From: Nectonema munidae
Taxonomy: Eukaryota; Nematomorpha; Nectonematoida; Nectonematidae
Assembly (NCBI GenBank): GCA_030549495.1
Contig: JAUIRK010000070.1
Coordinates: 260,501 to 324,500, forward strand
DNA: 64,000 nt
Reading direction: 5' to 3'
Below the pieces are notes generated by a model. It did not search any database and was not told where the DNA came from. It saw nothing but the letters and a program-made list of their open reading frames with translations. The position numbers and the translations under genes were made by a program. This document shows, in pieces, positions 26,125 to 38,270 of the stretch. Each line of letters starts with the position of its first letter. Positions within the stretch are counted from its first letter, which is position 1.

Positions 26125-26300
26125 CACTGAATTCAGCATAGTTGAAATTTGCCCCTTTTTTAAAAAATGTCCCTAATTTTTAGTATATATGTAACATTAA
26201 AAATATTTATAAAAACTTATTAATATCTGAGAAGAATAGGGGGTATTTTTCCCCCCAGCACTTGAGCGGACAAATTTAGCCCAGCACTAATAGGGTTATA
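26125..26300. repeat. Composite repeat copy 2, right part
   Basis: CACTGAATTCAGCATAG, then AATATTTATAAAAACTTATT and ATCTGAGAA, matching 1,880-2,000 after the hAT is removed. Confidence 0.75.
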
Positions 26301-26514
26301 TGTTTTTGTTATGGATGTTAGGCAAATCTTTCGATTTCCATCAAAATCTAAAAATGAAATATATTAAGAAGTATAAATCCTAAATTTTATTTTTTGAATA
26401 AAACTTACTCCATTTTCTCTTTGAAGAAAAAGGTACTTTAAAAGTACTTCATTTATACTCATTTTTAAACAAATTATATCATTCCTTCAAAGTATATCTT
26501 TTGTAGTCACGTTC

Positions 26515-26640
26515 AATTGAGGGTTGGTTAGATGTTGACGTGAGTAGGGTTGGTTAGATGCTGGATTCGATAACTCAAGGTCTTGGGTTCGATTTCGCTT
26601 CAAGCCTGCTTTCCTCATAGACAATAGATTTGTTGCTAGA
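26515..26640 (+). mobile_element. tRNA-derived SINE, copy 1
   Basis: GCTGGATTCGATAACTCAAG and GTCTTGGGTTCGATTTC are shared with 40,600-40,645. The GGTTCGA segment is a Pol III B-box. The head (GGTTGGTTAGATG) is duplicated just upstream. Confidence 0.7.
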
Positions 26641-28374
26641 CGCCTTTTATTGCTACTCGTAAATCATGTCATCTTACTCTTTGATCTGTCTCCGCGCTGT
26701 CAAATTTGCGCTTTGATAGTGAGCCGTGATACTTGCCTATCTCTCCTGTGTTAAATTTTCTCTGTCCTTCTTACAACATTGCAGTGCAACATTGAATTGC
26801 AACTTTGCAAATTTCATTCATCTCTTTTGCTTTTTACTAAGATCGTCAAAACGACGATCGATTACGAAGAAATATCCGAAGTTAAACGATTAACTGTATA
26901 ATGAATGAGGTTTTGCAAGCATAGCGAAAGCTTTAGTTCTCTTAATAACTTGATTTCAAAACCTTAGTTAGTTTTGTTCGAGTATCGATTTGGCTAGTTT
27001 ATTTTTACATATAAATACTTACCAAAATATTTTTTACATTTACTGCAGTAATTTTTCTCGCTCTCAAAGATAAAGCATCCTTCACAGTTTTTAAATGCAA
27101 ACTAGTTGAATAAAGTTAAATTCTTTTCTGTGTGTCCTCTGATTACTACCAAATTTTATATATCTCTATGAAATTTTTGTTTCTTAACTTTTGATAAATG
27201 TTTTTTATAATAAATATTTTGATTTTGTTTATTGTTTTGTAATATTTTATAATTTTGAATTCAGCTTTAAATAATGTTCAAAAACTGATGTGAGAAATAT
27301 GTTGTTATATAGTTGTAAATTTTACGTTTGGCTAAATTAAGGATTTTTCTAAACTAGAGGTTTTAATTTCTAGATCACAATTCAAATTTGAGATAAATAA
27401 GTTTTATTGTTCCAATAAAAATACAAAAAAGATAAAAACTTGAAATTCAGAAGCTGATATAGGTTGCTTGAAAATGACTTTATATTTTTTACCTAGTTAC
27501 AATTCTGTTAATTAAAAAAAAGGTATAGCTTTTATTGAAGAGTGTAATTGCTTACTATGTAAATATGTGAAACAGTTGTAATATCAACCTAAATTTCAAA
27601 CTGTTGAACAGAAGTGAGTCAAATATCCCAATTCAAATATATTAACGCTTATAATGTTATAAAATTAATACTATATATTAACCGTATAAAATTTTCTTCC
27701 ATTAAATATTTATTGTTTTTAACCAGTTACTTTGCTATTTATTTTTTATTATACTAATAACAAAATAACACTGATGTAATATCTATTTACTTTTTACAAA
27801 TAAGCTTCATTAAATCTTTTCGCACATTTTAAATCTTTAAGTTACGTTTTAAACTCTTTTAACTCAGCCAAAATATTGTTAACTTTATTATTTTAATTAG
27901 TGTAAAATATTTAAAGTAAGAGAAACCTTAAATTAAAAATTTTTAAAAGTTTTTTTTATTTTTGAGGCTAAACATAATACATATATAAAAAGTTTTCCTA
28001 ATGTGTTTATTATTTATATATAATAGAAAGTTTAGTTCACGGCTATTTTTGTTTTTAACCATGGTTTTGGACAATTTAATATTGAGATGTTTTAACTACA
28101 AACTCTATGAAATAAAAAAAAGATACTCAAAATAAAATTCTAAAATACAGTATTTGTAATAAAATACAGTATTGATATAAAAAATTGTGATTGTGTAAGT
28201 ATATCATATAAAAATTTTTTTTACTAAAACTAATAAACTATCACAAAAAATGAAGAGTAATCGTTAACCTAGATATGTGGTTAATAATATTAAATGAGCA
28301 CACACAAGTAAAAAATTACATTAAAGTATGAATTAAAACTTTATTTGAACAAAAATAAATTAGATGCCATTTCA
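26641..28374. other. No gene recognised
   Basis: AT-rich; a short palindrome GATCGTCAAAACGACGATC near 26,842. Nothing else supportable. Confidence 0.5.
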
Positions 28375-28912
28375 TTAAAAACAAAGTTTAAAGTTTCTTG
28401 ATGTTATTTGTATGAATCTTGTGTATAGAAGTTTCAGCGTTTGACAATGTTTCTTTAGATTTTTGTGTAGATTTCCATACCACCCAAGAGGTACTACAAC
28501 GTGGCACGCATTTTTTGAGTGGTCTCGCCTTGAGCCCTTATCCACTTTTTCTTCCATTTAGCAGTGTCTTCTAAAAATAGTAAATAATATAAAAATTTTG
28601 AAATAAATTTTTTTTAGTTACCTTTGATTCTTTTAAACATTATTAATTTCAGCTAATAATCAAATAATAAAATTAAAATAAATAAGTAAAAGTAAAAGCT
28701 AAATATTTACTTCAAGATAGATTGCAAATTAAAAGAAGGAGTTTGATTTAAACATTGAAAGTTGACTTCATAGATATCGTCACAACTTTCAACTGGAGTT
28801 TTCTGGCAAGAGCTTATGAGAGATAATATTCTTGAAAGAAAAAAATACACGTTTCTCGTTCTGGCGTATTCGCTGTAAATATCTTCAATAATTTTTTCTT
28901 TTTCTTCACTAA
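28375..28912 (-). other. Possible distal part of the MULE-like gene
   Basis: The minus strand carries two short open stretches (EEKVDKGSRRDH at 28557 downwards, and a segment near 28,750-28,900). They continue the coding-like sequence broken by the piggyBac insertion. Weak evidence: position and frame only. Confidence 0.35.
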
Positions 28913-28928
28913 CCCTTATCAGGATAAT

Positions 28929-28947
28929 TGACTACAAAATGTAGTCA
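28929..28947. repeat. piggyBac subterminal palindrome, copy 1
   Basis: TGACTACAAAATGTAGTCA: 8-base arms around AAA. Likely transposase-binding site by analogy with the internal repeats of other piggyBacs. Confidence 0.8.
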
Positions 28948-29106
28948 GCAAAAGTATTATTATTTATAACTCGTTGAATAATTGAGTAAAAACTTCATAA
29001 TTGCGCATACAATTTGCTTGTATAACAGGTTAAAATATATGAAAATAACAGTATTGAATGTTTGTGATGAAGAGAGTTATTCTATGTTTTTCATATATAG
29101 TGAAGT

Positions 29107-29125
29107 TGACTACATTTTGTAGTCA
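29107..29125. repeat. piggyBac subterminal palindrome, copy 2 (inverted)
   Basis: TGACTACATTTTGTAGTCA, the complement-sense version of copy 1; the arms extend one more base on each side (T...A). Confidence 0.8.
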
Positions 29126-29325
29126 ACGTCTTTCTATATAAATTCATGCATAGCTTTTAATATAGGTACAAGGGTTGTTTCATGCATTGGCATTTAGTAA
29201 AGAAGAATTGTCACAGAAACTCTTTCCGGTTGTCATGATTGAATGAGACACAATATCTTGTTGCACACTCTCTCTGCTTCCTTTCATTTCATTATTGATT
29301 TTTTTTTCTCAATTTTTTGTACACT

Positions 29326-31072
29326 ATGAATAAACGAAAGACCTTTATTGAAGCCTGTAGCTTATTAAAAATTAGCAAATTATGTGACGATGATTTAGAT
29401 ATTTCAGAATCTATAGAATTTTCAAATTTTTCAAACGATGATGAAAACGTTGAAGAGAATTTTGACATGAATAATAATCTCCGAACTTTAGAGGAAGATT
29501 CAGAAGATATAGTTGTTTTTTCTGAAAATGAAAGTACAGATGATTCCCTTTCTAATGAAGAAGAAGGAGAAGAAGAAGCTGTAGGTGATGTAAAGTGGGA
29601 TTATAAATTGAAAGATAATATTGTGCGTTTGAAGCGTAATATTGTCACAGAGAAAGCAAGAACCTGTACAAAAAGCGTCGACGAAAAAGAATTATTTGAT
29701 TTGACTTTACCTAAAGAAATTAGAAGACATATTCTAAGATTTACAAATCAAAAACTTTTTATGATCAAGGCTTCAAATCCATCTAAGTTTTCTTCAAAAT
29801 TATTCTCAAAGTTTACTTATGATGAGTTTGAAGCTTCAATTGGTTTTCTTATCAGAGCAGGTGCGGATCGCGACAATTTTTGTGATTTGAACGATTTTTA
29901 TAAAGAAAAAGATAGCAAGCCTTTTTATAAAGCCTGTATGGCGTTTTCGCGTATGAAACTTTTCCTTAGGTGTCTAAGGTTTGACAATCTTATTACAAGA
30001 AGTCAAAGAAAAGAGAACGACAAACTTGCGGCTATAAGGGAAGTATGGGAACTGTTTCTACTTTCACAAAGACGTCACTACATTCCTGAAGAATTTCTAA
30101 CAATAGACGAGCAATTAGTTGGGTATCGAGGTAAAATACCTGGCAAAACATACATGCCTTCAAAACCCAAAAAATATGGACTAAAGATATTTTGGATTTG
30201 TGAGGCAAACTCAAGCTATGCTCTCAACGGAATAATTTATTTGGGTAGAGAAAATAATGCAAGAACAATAAATTTAGCTGAAAAAGTTTGCCTCGAGTTG
30301 GTGAAGCCTTTTGAAAAAACAGGAAGAAATATCACGCTTGACAACTTCTTTACAAGTCATAGTCTAGCAGTGAAACTTCTTGAAAAAAAACTTACTTTAG
30401 TAGGAACGATTCGTCAAAATAAAAAAGAACTTCCATTATCATTCAAAAATTCAAAAGGTAGAGAAATAAACTCAACAGTTTTTAAGTATGATAATAAAAA
30501 CAAAATAGTAATTATGTCTTATGCTCCAAAAAAGAACAAAACCGTGTGTCTTTTGTCAAGCAACTTTTTTTCTTCGGATTTCGCTAATGAAAAAAAGAGT
30601 ACCAGATCTCATAAACTTTTACAATAAAACAAAAGGTGGCGTCGATCTAATGGACGAAAATGTAGAAGAATATACAGTCAGAAGAAAAACTGTACGCTGG
30701 CCATTAATCATATTTTTTAACATGCTTGATGTTTCATGCCTAAATGCTTACATAATGGCAAAGAAAAATGGATATTGTCAGTCAAGAAAAACTTTTCTAA
30801 AAGTCTTAGGGGAAAAACTTTCAGCAGCTAACATGGAAAAAAGGTTAAAAAATCCACATCTCTCTACCGAAATAAAGCATGTAATACGTTATTTTTTATC
30901 GTATGCGCCCGTTTCATCTGATCTAAATAGAATAGCGCAAGAAACTCCAAGAAGATGTTTCATTTGTAAGAAGTCTACAAGAAAAAGATGCAACACTTGT
31001 TTGAAAGCGTGCTGTAAAGAACACTCCTGTGAAAAAAAAACTGTAAGTTGTACATTTTGCGAAAATTCATGA
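29326..31072 (+). pseudogene. piggyBac transposase (DDE_Tnp_1_7) with one frame change
   Basis: ATG at 29326 (MNKRKTFIEACSLL). An acidic N-terminus (residues 15-85) is followed by the DDE domain. The three family aspartates are visible: TIDEQLVGYRGK, then ITLDNFFTSHSLA, then KTKGGVDLMDE. The C-terminus is a Cys-rich zinc ribbon (CFICKKSTRKRCNTC...CTFC). The first two Asp lie in the 29326-30627 frame and the third in 30521-31072. The frame changes near an A-run at about 30,590. Apart from that it is full-length for a piggyBac transposase (about 580 residues), so it looks young. The frame change could also be an assembly error in the homopolymer. Confidence 0.9.
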
Positions 31073-31154
31073 AAATAAATACATTTAATAACATTTTCTG
31101 TTACTTATATATGCCAAAACCTATTAATATAATATATATTATAGAAAAAGATAG

Positions 31155-31173
31155 TGACTACAAAATGTAGTCA
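31155..31173. repeat. piggyBac subterminal palindrome, copy 3
   Basis: TGACTACAAAATGTAGTCA, identical to copy 1, 43 bases inside the right end. Confidence 0.8.
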
Positions 31174-31309
31174 CTTGTCCCAATTAGGTTGTTTAATTTT
31201 TCCATCCTAATAAGGGTTAAGGTCATTACCTCCATTCCAGTTGTACTTTGAGTTGACCTGTTCAATTTCAGCCATGTCTTTAAATAATTTTTCTTCGTTT
31301 TTGATAAAA

Positions 31310-32545
31310 AAACTCCATTAGCTCCCAAACACTGACTCTTTCTGATTGAAGACTTGCATGTAATCTAAAAAAAAATATATCCTTTGTAGAGCATTATTAT
31401 TAAAACATATTTTAAACTTACGAGTTATGAAAGCCTTCAACATGGTTATTTGTCCTGACTTTTTTTCCAAAAGTAGAATTTTGTTATCAACTAACCAAGT
31501 ATTTTCAAAATAAGCGAAAAATGGATCAATCGAGAAAGGGACCATCAACATCTTCATTTTACGATATGCTACTTTTATCTAAGTTTATTAAAAATTTAAA
31601 ACAAAATAATTAAATTTTAAATCTCTTTTACTTCCATTTGAGATAAAAAAGCTATTGAAAGTAACATCTTGATGCATTTTCTAAAGTTCAAACTTCTGGA
31701 ATATAATGAACTGAATCCAAGGGATACAAGCTTCCTATATACTGCCTGGCAAAAATGAAAATAGCATCCATGATAGTCGGCTTGGGGAAAAGACTAAAAA
31801 AATATTGTGATATTAAAAACATGCTAAAAGTTAAAAAATTTTACATTTCTTGTAGCTGATATAATTGAAGTTTCAAAATCTCCAGTGACATTTCTAATTA
31901 CATTTTCACCAACTACACTTTTCAAACAATCAAATACGTAACTTAAAATAAAGTTTTAAAATAACATTTTAATTTTTTAGTTGAAAAGATTTTTGTGAAA
32001 TACCTATAAGTTTCTTCTTTCTTATCGCATACAAGCGCATAAAGGACTAGTATTTGAATATGATTGTGAAAGGTGTGTATTGTGATTATCTGATGAAAGA
32101 GATGTGGCGCCTTTTTAAAAGTACCATCAACAAAAATGGAGTCTATCTGTGAAATTTGGTTGATGTGATGTAAAGTTTTTCCATAAAAAACTAAGTTCCT
32201 TTTGTTTTCGTATTGAAAATCCATTTGCAAAAATCTTGAGCCGTTTGCTACAGTGTATTTTTCGGGAATGGAAAATTCAAGGTTTTTCGGACAGGAAATT
32301 CTTTTTCTGCTTTTTCTTATATACCTTAATATGCTTCTTTTTTTCATTGTAGATCTTTGATCATTTTCGATGAGAAAAATATTGTCACTAAATAAATATA
32401 AACTATTAAGATACTTTTTAAAGATATGAAAAAAATACTTGTATATTCTGTTAGAGCTTTTAAACGTTTCAAGTGCTTCTTTCTTGATATTAGATTTGAA
32501 GGCTACACTTCCTGCATCTAATTCATCATGATTATGAGGCACTCT
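31310..32545 (-). pseudogene. MULE transposase remnant, apparently intron-containing
   Basis: The minus-strand ORF 32542-31943 begins PHNHDELDAG (the HNH end of a FLYWCH-like finger). It then has the MULE catalytic motif IDSIFVDGTFKKAPHLFHQ and LVLYALVCDKKEETY. Downstream on the same strand, separated by intron-like AT-rich gaps, are SYVFDCLKSVVGENVIRNV-type (about 31,940-31,860), KPTIMDAIFIFARQY (about 31,790-31,740) and MLMVPFSIDPFFAYFENTW (about 31,551-31,490). These continue the MULE order. The piggyBac at 28,913-31,216 interrupts what follows. Whether the gaps are true introns or decay is open. Confidence 0.7.
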
Positions 32546-34085
32546 TTTCAGGATTGCTTCATCTTCTTTGTTTAGAAATAATTTTCCTGTTAATTAAAAA
32601 AATACTTTAGTTAAAAATACATATATATATATATAAATTGTTGATTCTTGATTAGATTTAATAAATCGTTTAAATGAAACATTGGCAATCTGCAACCCAA
32701 AACTGCAAAAAAACATCTGCTTTTTGTTTATTAAAACAAAAGCTAAGATTTTTTGCAGTGAGAGAATGCAACAAAAACGAATGCTTTAATTCTTTTGAAC
32801 TAGTTTATTTTCTAATATTTTTAATCTAATTAAGTTTTAAATGTTTGTAAATATTTTTCAGTACCCAATATGCCCAAGAAAAGAATGTTAATAAACAATT
32901 CTGGCGTGTTTGAGAACATGTCAACGAATATATTATTTCTTTGTACTACAAAATAAAATGCAGTGTCTTTCATTTGTTTGGACAATGTTTCTGTTTATAA
33001 AAATATAATTTGAAAAACCATTACAATACTAAACATTCTCAGTAGGAAAGTCTAGTTGATCGACCAAAATATGAGAAAGCAATAAAATTGAAAAAATTTT
33101 CATCAAAGAGAGAACCAAATATATAATATTTTACAAGTTTGTACCACAGAAATTACCATGTGGTATTATTTGTGATACTATTGGTAACAAGTGTTAATTA
33201 TCAAAGTTACTTAGCAATTATATAATGCAGTCCCAGTTAAAAAAAACTTCTCAAAGCCTATTTTATATACACTCATTACAGTTTTTCCTGCAATACTGTC
33301 ACTTGTTTTACTACAAGCTATAAATTACAGCCAAAAACTATTTATATTTGATTTCCATTATAATTTTTTCGATATGATGCTTATACTGTCTAACATTCTT
33401 AAACAATCAGTGAATTTGCAATAAAAAGATTTTACTGCTAAACAATGAAAATTTAAGAAATAGCAATGCTACGTGTAAATTGATTTTATAGAAAAAAAAT
33501 AGAATTTCGATATTATTAAAATTAAAAAAATTCATATTTATTACAAATTAAGTAATTTAGATTAAATCAATTTTATAGATCAAAAATAAAATTTCAATAT
33601 TATTAAAATTAAAAAAAAATTTTATATCTATTACAAATTAAGTAATTTATGTTAGAAATCGATAGTTTTATTCAAAAAATTGCAAATATAAAATATTGAT
33701 TTATACAAGAACTTAAATTTTGACTATTTTGTTTAAATGTATTAATTAAGCATTTATTAACGGGTGAAGAAAAAAAGTTAGTTTTGAAAAAACCGCTTAT
33801 GTATCTTAAAGTATTAATGTTTCAAATAAGTTTATTGAATGTTTACGCAAATACGTTAAAGAACAGATCTAGAACCAATAACAAGTATAAAAAATAATAG
33901 TTATAAAAAATGCTCAAACATCTATAAATCTGTGTAACTATTGAATGGATTAATAAAAAAGCAGCAAAATTTTCAAGCATAATTGTAACAGATGCACAAG
34001 GTCTGCTGCGACAACTAAAGATTTACAAACCTAATTACAAAATTTGTGCAAAGATTTAGTTGATTGTTGAAAACTATAAAACTAA
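32546..34085. other. No gene recognised; holds one small tandem repeat
   Basis: AT-rich. At about 33,481-33,655 a ~90-bp unit is repeated twice (TTACAAATTAAGTAATTTA at 33,541 and 33,631). Confidence 0.6.
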
Positions 34086-34250
34086 GGGGTTGTTCACAAT
34101 TGACGTCAGAAAAACTTGACGAATTTTAGCCCTCCTTCCTCCTTTTTGTCAACTTTTAAATATATTATGACATACCAAAATTGACCCTTGTCAACTCAAA
34201 GGTACCCCCTCCCTCCCAGTAATAGTTGACGTCAATTGTGAATGACCTCT
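34086..34250. mobile_element. MITE with TTCACAATTGACGTCA termini
   Basis: 165 bp. The left end reads GGGGTTGTTCACAATTGACG; the right end is its approximate inverse (GACGTCAATTGTGAATGACC). The interior has an imperfect CTCCTTCCTCC / CCCTCCCTCCC stretch. Non-coding. Confidence 0.7.
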
Positions 34251-35475
34251 ACTATCAAATTAAACACATATAATATAACCAATAAGTTCCGTAAAATTGT
34301 GAAAAAATATGTTGAAAAATTTTAAATTTTGATTAAAAATTATAGTTTTAACAGTCAACAAAATAACAAAAGAAAAACAAAAATACATTTGCATGAAGAA
34401 GCTTTAGTACAATAATAGACTTTGCTTGATAGAGTTTCTCTTTTCAGGAAATACTTGTACCCGTCAATGATCATGAGAAGTTGTCTAAAAAAGTGTATAA
34501 AAAATTTAAATTAAAATTTTACCAAATTGTATGAAGTTTGATGAAGTTGTGTAAAATATTGTGGTATAAGGATCAATTGTATTGTGATATCAAAGTGAGT
34601 GGCAATGGCAATAATGATTTTTTGTTAATGAATAATGAAAGTGGCAATGGCAATAATGAATGCAAATGCAATATAGAAATGCCTATATGTGCTTTGATTG
34701 AAGATCAAAATAGAGAGAGAGAGAAATTGAAGATTAATTGAGTTTGGTGCGTCAACTGACATGATTTACGACTGGCAATAAAAGGCCTCTAGCAATAAAA
34801 GGCCTAGAATCTGCCTGTATTGTCCATAATACTGGTCTTCAATTTGTATGTGTGTGTATAGTAGTGAAGAGAGAGAAACACAGACTGTATTGCTCTATTT
34901 TCCAAATTATAGAGAACATATATTAATAACGTTACGCCAAATTTCAAAACCTTTTCTCATACCGCTCGTGTAACAATCTCTTTCTTCTGATATTCACACT
35001 CAGTTACCGAAACACGCCTTACTCCGTCTAGACAAAGTCTAAAAACTTTCGCCGAATCAATAGGAAGTTCTCAATTTTTAAATTTATGAAGAAATTCTTC
35101 CTTCAGCATCTCAATCCATTGATTATGCATGTTACTTGTTGGATATCTAGAAAAAACGGTGATTTAAGAATTGAAATGAAATAGCAAGTTACATTCAATT
35201 CTTGAAATGAGAAAGGAAGGTGTAGATTGTTTGAAGTAAATAGCCAATATCTTTTTTCTCGACATTCTCTCTACTATGTCCATTTTTCTTATCAAACCTT
35301 TTTGAATAAAACTTCTTGGAAAAGATAACCCATTGTGGCAAAAAGGGATAAACAATAAGATAAAGCATTCAAATGCATAAAATATAAAATACGCATCATA
35401 AACGATTTCTCTGGTAATGGAAAGAAGAACAAGATGAAAGCGAACACACATCCGATTGGTAATTAATTACGTTTA
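34251..35475. other. No gene recognised
   Basis: AT-rich with a direct repeat of AGTGGCAATGGCAATAATGA (about 34,599 and 34,640) and GCAATAAAAGGCCT (34,772 and 34,792). A possible minus-strand coding scrap (HNQWIEMLKEEFLHKF) lies near 35,080-35,135; its family is unknown. Confidence 0.5.
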
Positions 35476-35489
35476 GTGTTTTGCATTTT

Positions 35490-35850
35490 TTACTCTCGCC
35501 CTTCCAATTTGGCTTTAGAAAAAATGTTTCTACTGAGATTTTACATACCTAGTGTCATAAACTCACTAAAGAACAAAAATGAAGTTTGTTATCTTTTTCT
35601 AGACCTGAGGACCCCTCATTGTCTTCTTCTATCTAAATTAAAGCTATATGGATTCTCAGATGCTGCAATTAGGTTTTTTAAATCATACTTCAAAAATAGA
35701 TATCAAACTGTTTATATTAACAATTGCTTCTCAAGCAAGAAGAAAATTTCCTCCGATGTGCCCCAAGGTACAATTTTAGCTCCACTTTTCTCTAATATAT
35801 TTATGAATGACCTTCCAAATGTAAAAATCTTCATAATCTTGATCCTTGAT
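35490..35850 (+). mobile_element. LINE reverse-transcriptase fragment (CR1/Jockey-like)
   Basis: Contains FQFGFRKNVSTE (frame shifted at the start), YLFLDLR, LKLYGFSDAAIRFFKSYFKN, RYQTVYINN and VPQGTILAPLFSNIFMNDLP. These are RT blocks 2-4 in order. The YADD-bearing part is absent, and frame changes and truncation at both sides mark it as dead. Confidence 0.8.
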
Positions 35851-37015
35851 CATTTTAATCCCACTAATAGTTTAAATTATTATGAACTAATTTTATTAAT
35901 TTATTGTATTTAGATGGCGTTAATACGCACATATTATTTATATATTTGAAAATTAACTTATACCATGTCCTAAAACAATTCATTAGTTAAAATTAAAAAA
36001 AAATATATTTATAAAATCTTTTATTCAATAAAAACTAAAAAATTTGAACTTTTATAAATGCTTTTTTAATTTTTAATTCAAATAAATATCCGAAAGTTGT
36101 TTCTTCCATAAAAAATTTAACTGGTTACTGATGCTTCATTTGACATTTACATCAAAAATTTTTTATCCAAAAATATTTTTGTTTTTCTCTCTAATACGAC
36201 ATAAAATATTTATTAGTATAGTCTATATTGTTGATTCATTGGCATTCGATCTATTTACTCATGTTTGATATAACACATTATACAACCAGGTGACTGATTC
36301 CAGTCGCATATATGCATAATATGTCTATATATTAGTGTGCCCTTAAAATGTTATATTTTACCCTATAGAATACTCCTACAAGCAGGTCCATGCCAGTTCA
36401 CGCAGTTTTCAAAAACAGATGTCCCCATTGACACTTAGAATATTAACTCAAATAGAATAAACTATGAGTGGGTGGTATACTTCGTATAGTATGCTTCTCA
36501 ATCACTCATAAAAATCATTGCCGTGAAGTTTTGAGATTAAACAGACCCTTTGTCTCGGCCAATTTTAACGTTGTTAGGCTTTTTATTTTCGAGCTAGTGG
36601 TGCCTCCATATTCTTGATTCATATCCTGCCATTCTTCTTATGAAGACTTCAACGATTATTTAAGTGGTAAAGTTGTATTACTCTTGTGAGGAGAGAATCT
36701 TTTTTTTTTTACATTCCAATATATTTTAACATTTTGGCATTGACAAAAATACTAATCAATCGGAATATACTACAACATTTCATGTGTACAACATATCAGA
36801 CAACGTTTTGATATAAAGCATTAATCAAAGTTATAAATTAAAAACTCCTATTATTTTTTACCATTTCCAATGGTGGATCTTCTATTGAAGGATTGAAGTT
36901 TGAACTTCTGACCCCACCTCCCATCCCATAGGACTCCATAAAGCAATTTTTTTCAAAAAACAATTTTTATATATAATTCTAGAATAAACCAAAATGTCCT
37001 AAAATGGGTAAAGCT
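35851..37015. other. No gene recognised
   Basis: AT-rich intergenic sequence; nothing supportable. Confidence 0.5.
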
Positions 37016-37270
37016 TTAAGGTGTACTGTATAATGTTGAAACGGTTGGGAAATTCAAGGCTTTCCATAAATTACACAATTCTTCTGACAGCATCTTTATT
37101 CTAGTATCTTTACTTTTTTCCTTTGCAAACAATTCAAGATAACGACCGATAACTTGTTTTTTTGTTGGCATTTTGCACAAATCAGATAAACTCGCCGTTA
37201 TTAGAGGAATTTCGGGCCTTCTCTTTAAAGCGCATATTTTGGGCAAGTTTTTATTATTCATTTTTTTATT
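37016..37270 (-). pseudogene. N-terminal fragment of an unclassified transposase-like family
   Basis: An 85-codon open frame with MPTKKQVIGRYLELFAKE and LCNLWKALNFPTVS. The pattern LP(T/S)xxQVLxxF, then W-x-K-A-x-(I/F)-P, matches the segment upstream of the element at 49,982-51,010 (KLPSNKQVLSIFLHHHVTEK, then W/K/AGIP). I take both as the conserved N-terminal domain of one repeated family. Truncated here. Confidence 0.45.
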
Positions 37271-38135
37271 CACGAAGAAAATAATTTATTGACTCTAAAA
37301 AATGTGTTAAAATGTGAAAGAAACAAATTAAGTCAAAATTCACAATTGATATCAAAATATAGTTTAAATTAAATCAAATAAAACATAAAAAAAGGTGTTT
37401 CATTGAATAAGGCTGCAGGCTTTTTGATTTGAAAAAAATGTTCAAAAGTTATATCCCTACTGTATATCCTTATAAAAATACTCTATGAATTAAGCAAAAC
37501 AGGTTTAAAAGGCAGAGAAAACTAAAGTTCATACATTTGAAATTTAACCTATTGCAAATTTCACCCAACATAATTCGCTTACATTAGAAAAAATTTAAAG
37601 ACTAACATTTTTTACACATAAGGAGATATGATGTAGGATCTTCCCATGAGGGATATGCTTGGTTTATATGTGTTAAATAAGAAGAAGAAGAAGAAGAAGA
37701 TTTATTCATAATCATAATAATCATACAAACTTTATTATACTTAAAAAAAAATAGGATAGGATCATTTCCAACAGTTAGCAAATTTGATTAAAACTACACT
37801 TGCAAGCATTCATTTGTTCATACATATTTTTCCAATGAAAAATTCGCGATTATGTGAAAGTTTGCATAAAAAAATATTTTTGAAAAAGTTTGCATTTTAA
37901 ACATTGAAAAGCTTTTATGATCATTATAATTAGAAAAGTATGATTCCTCAAATATTATAGATTTTTTTTAAGGAATATCATACAGTTTGCAATAAAACCT
38001 CTTTGAAAAGTTTTTTCCTATGATTTTCAAATTAATTTAAGTTATAAAGATTTTTTAACTTTTTAATTCTTCATCTTGATATTTTAAATGGAATATAAAT
38101 GGATAATAATAATAATAGGTGTTTGACTCATCATC
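37271..38135. other. No gene; (AAG)n microsatellite
   Basis: AT-rich with a short (AAG)n run at 37,680-37,701, possibly the tail of a lost LINE, and TCATAATCATAATAATCATA after it. Confidence 0.55.
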
Positions 38136-38270
38136 ATCATTTATTTTTAGAAGGTGGTTTTTCCTCCTAAAAAGGGTGCACCTTCTTTATTCAATATGGA
38201 ACCATAATACAATGCATTTATTAATTTCTTCCATTTACTTCTATCCGCGTTATCTTTCTCCTCTAAATTA
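38136..38270 (-). mobile_element. LINE 3' terminus fragment
   Basis: On the minus strand NADRSKWKKLINALYYGSIL resembles the C-terminal DR-x-KW end of LINE polyproteins. It is followed by a stop and a TGATGATGA tail. Very short; clade uncertain. Confidence 0.5.

Larger units (their letters stand above)
28913..31216 (+). mobile_element. piggyBac transposon, nearly complete
   Basis: 2,304 bp between CCCTTATCAGGAT at the left and its inverted partner ATCCTAATAAGGG at the right. Right flank is TTAA (31217-31220); the left flank is CTAA, one base off the TTAA target expected. Three copies of a 19-bp palindrome sit inside the ends. It carries one transposase gene. It lies within a coding-like stretch of a MULE on the other strand. 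Confidence 0.92.
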
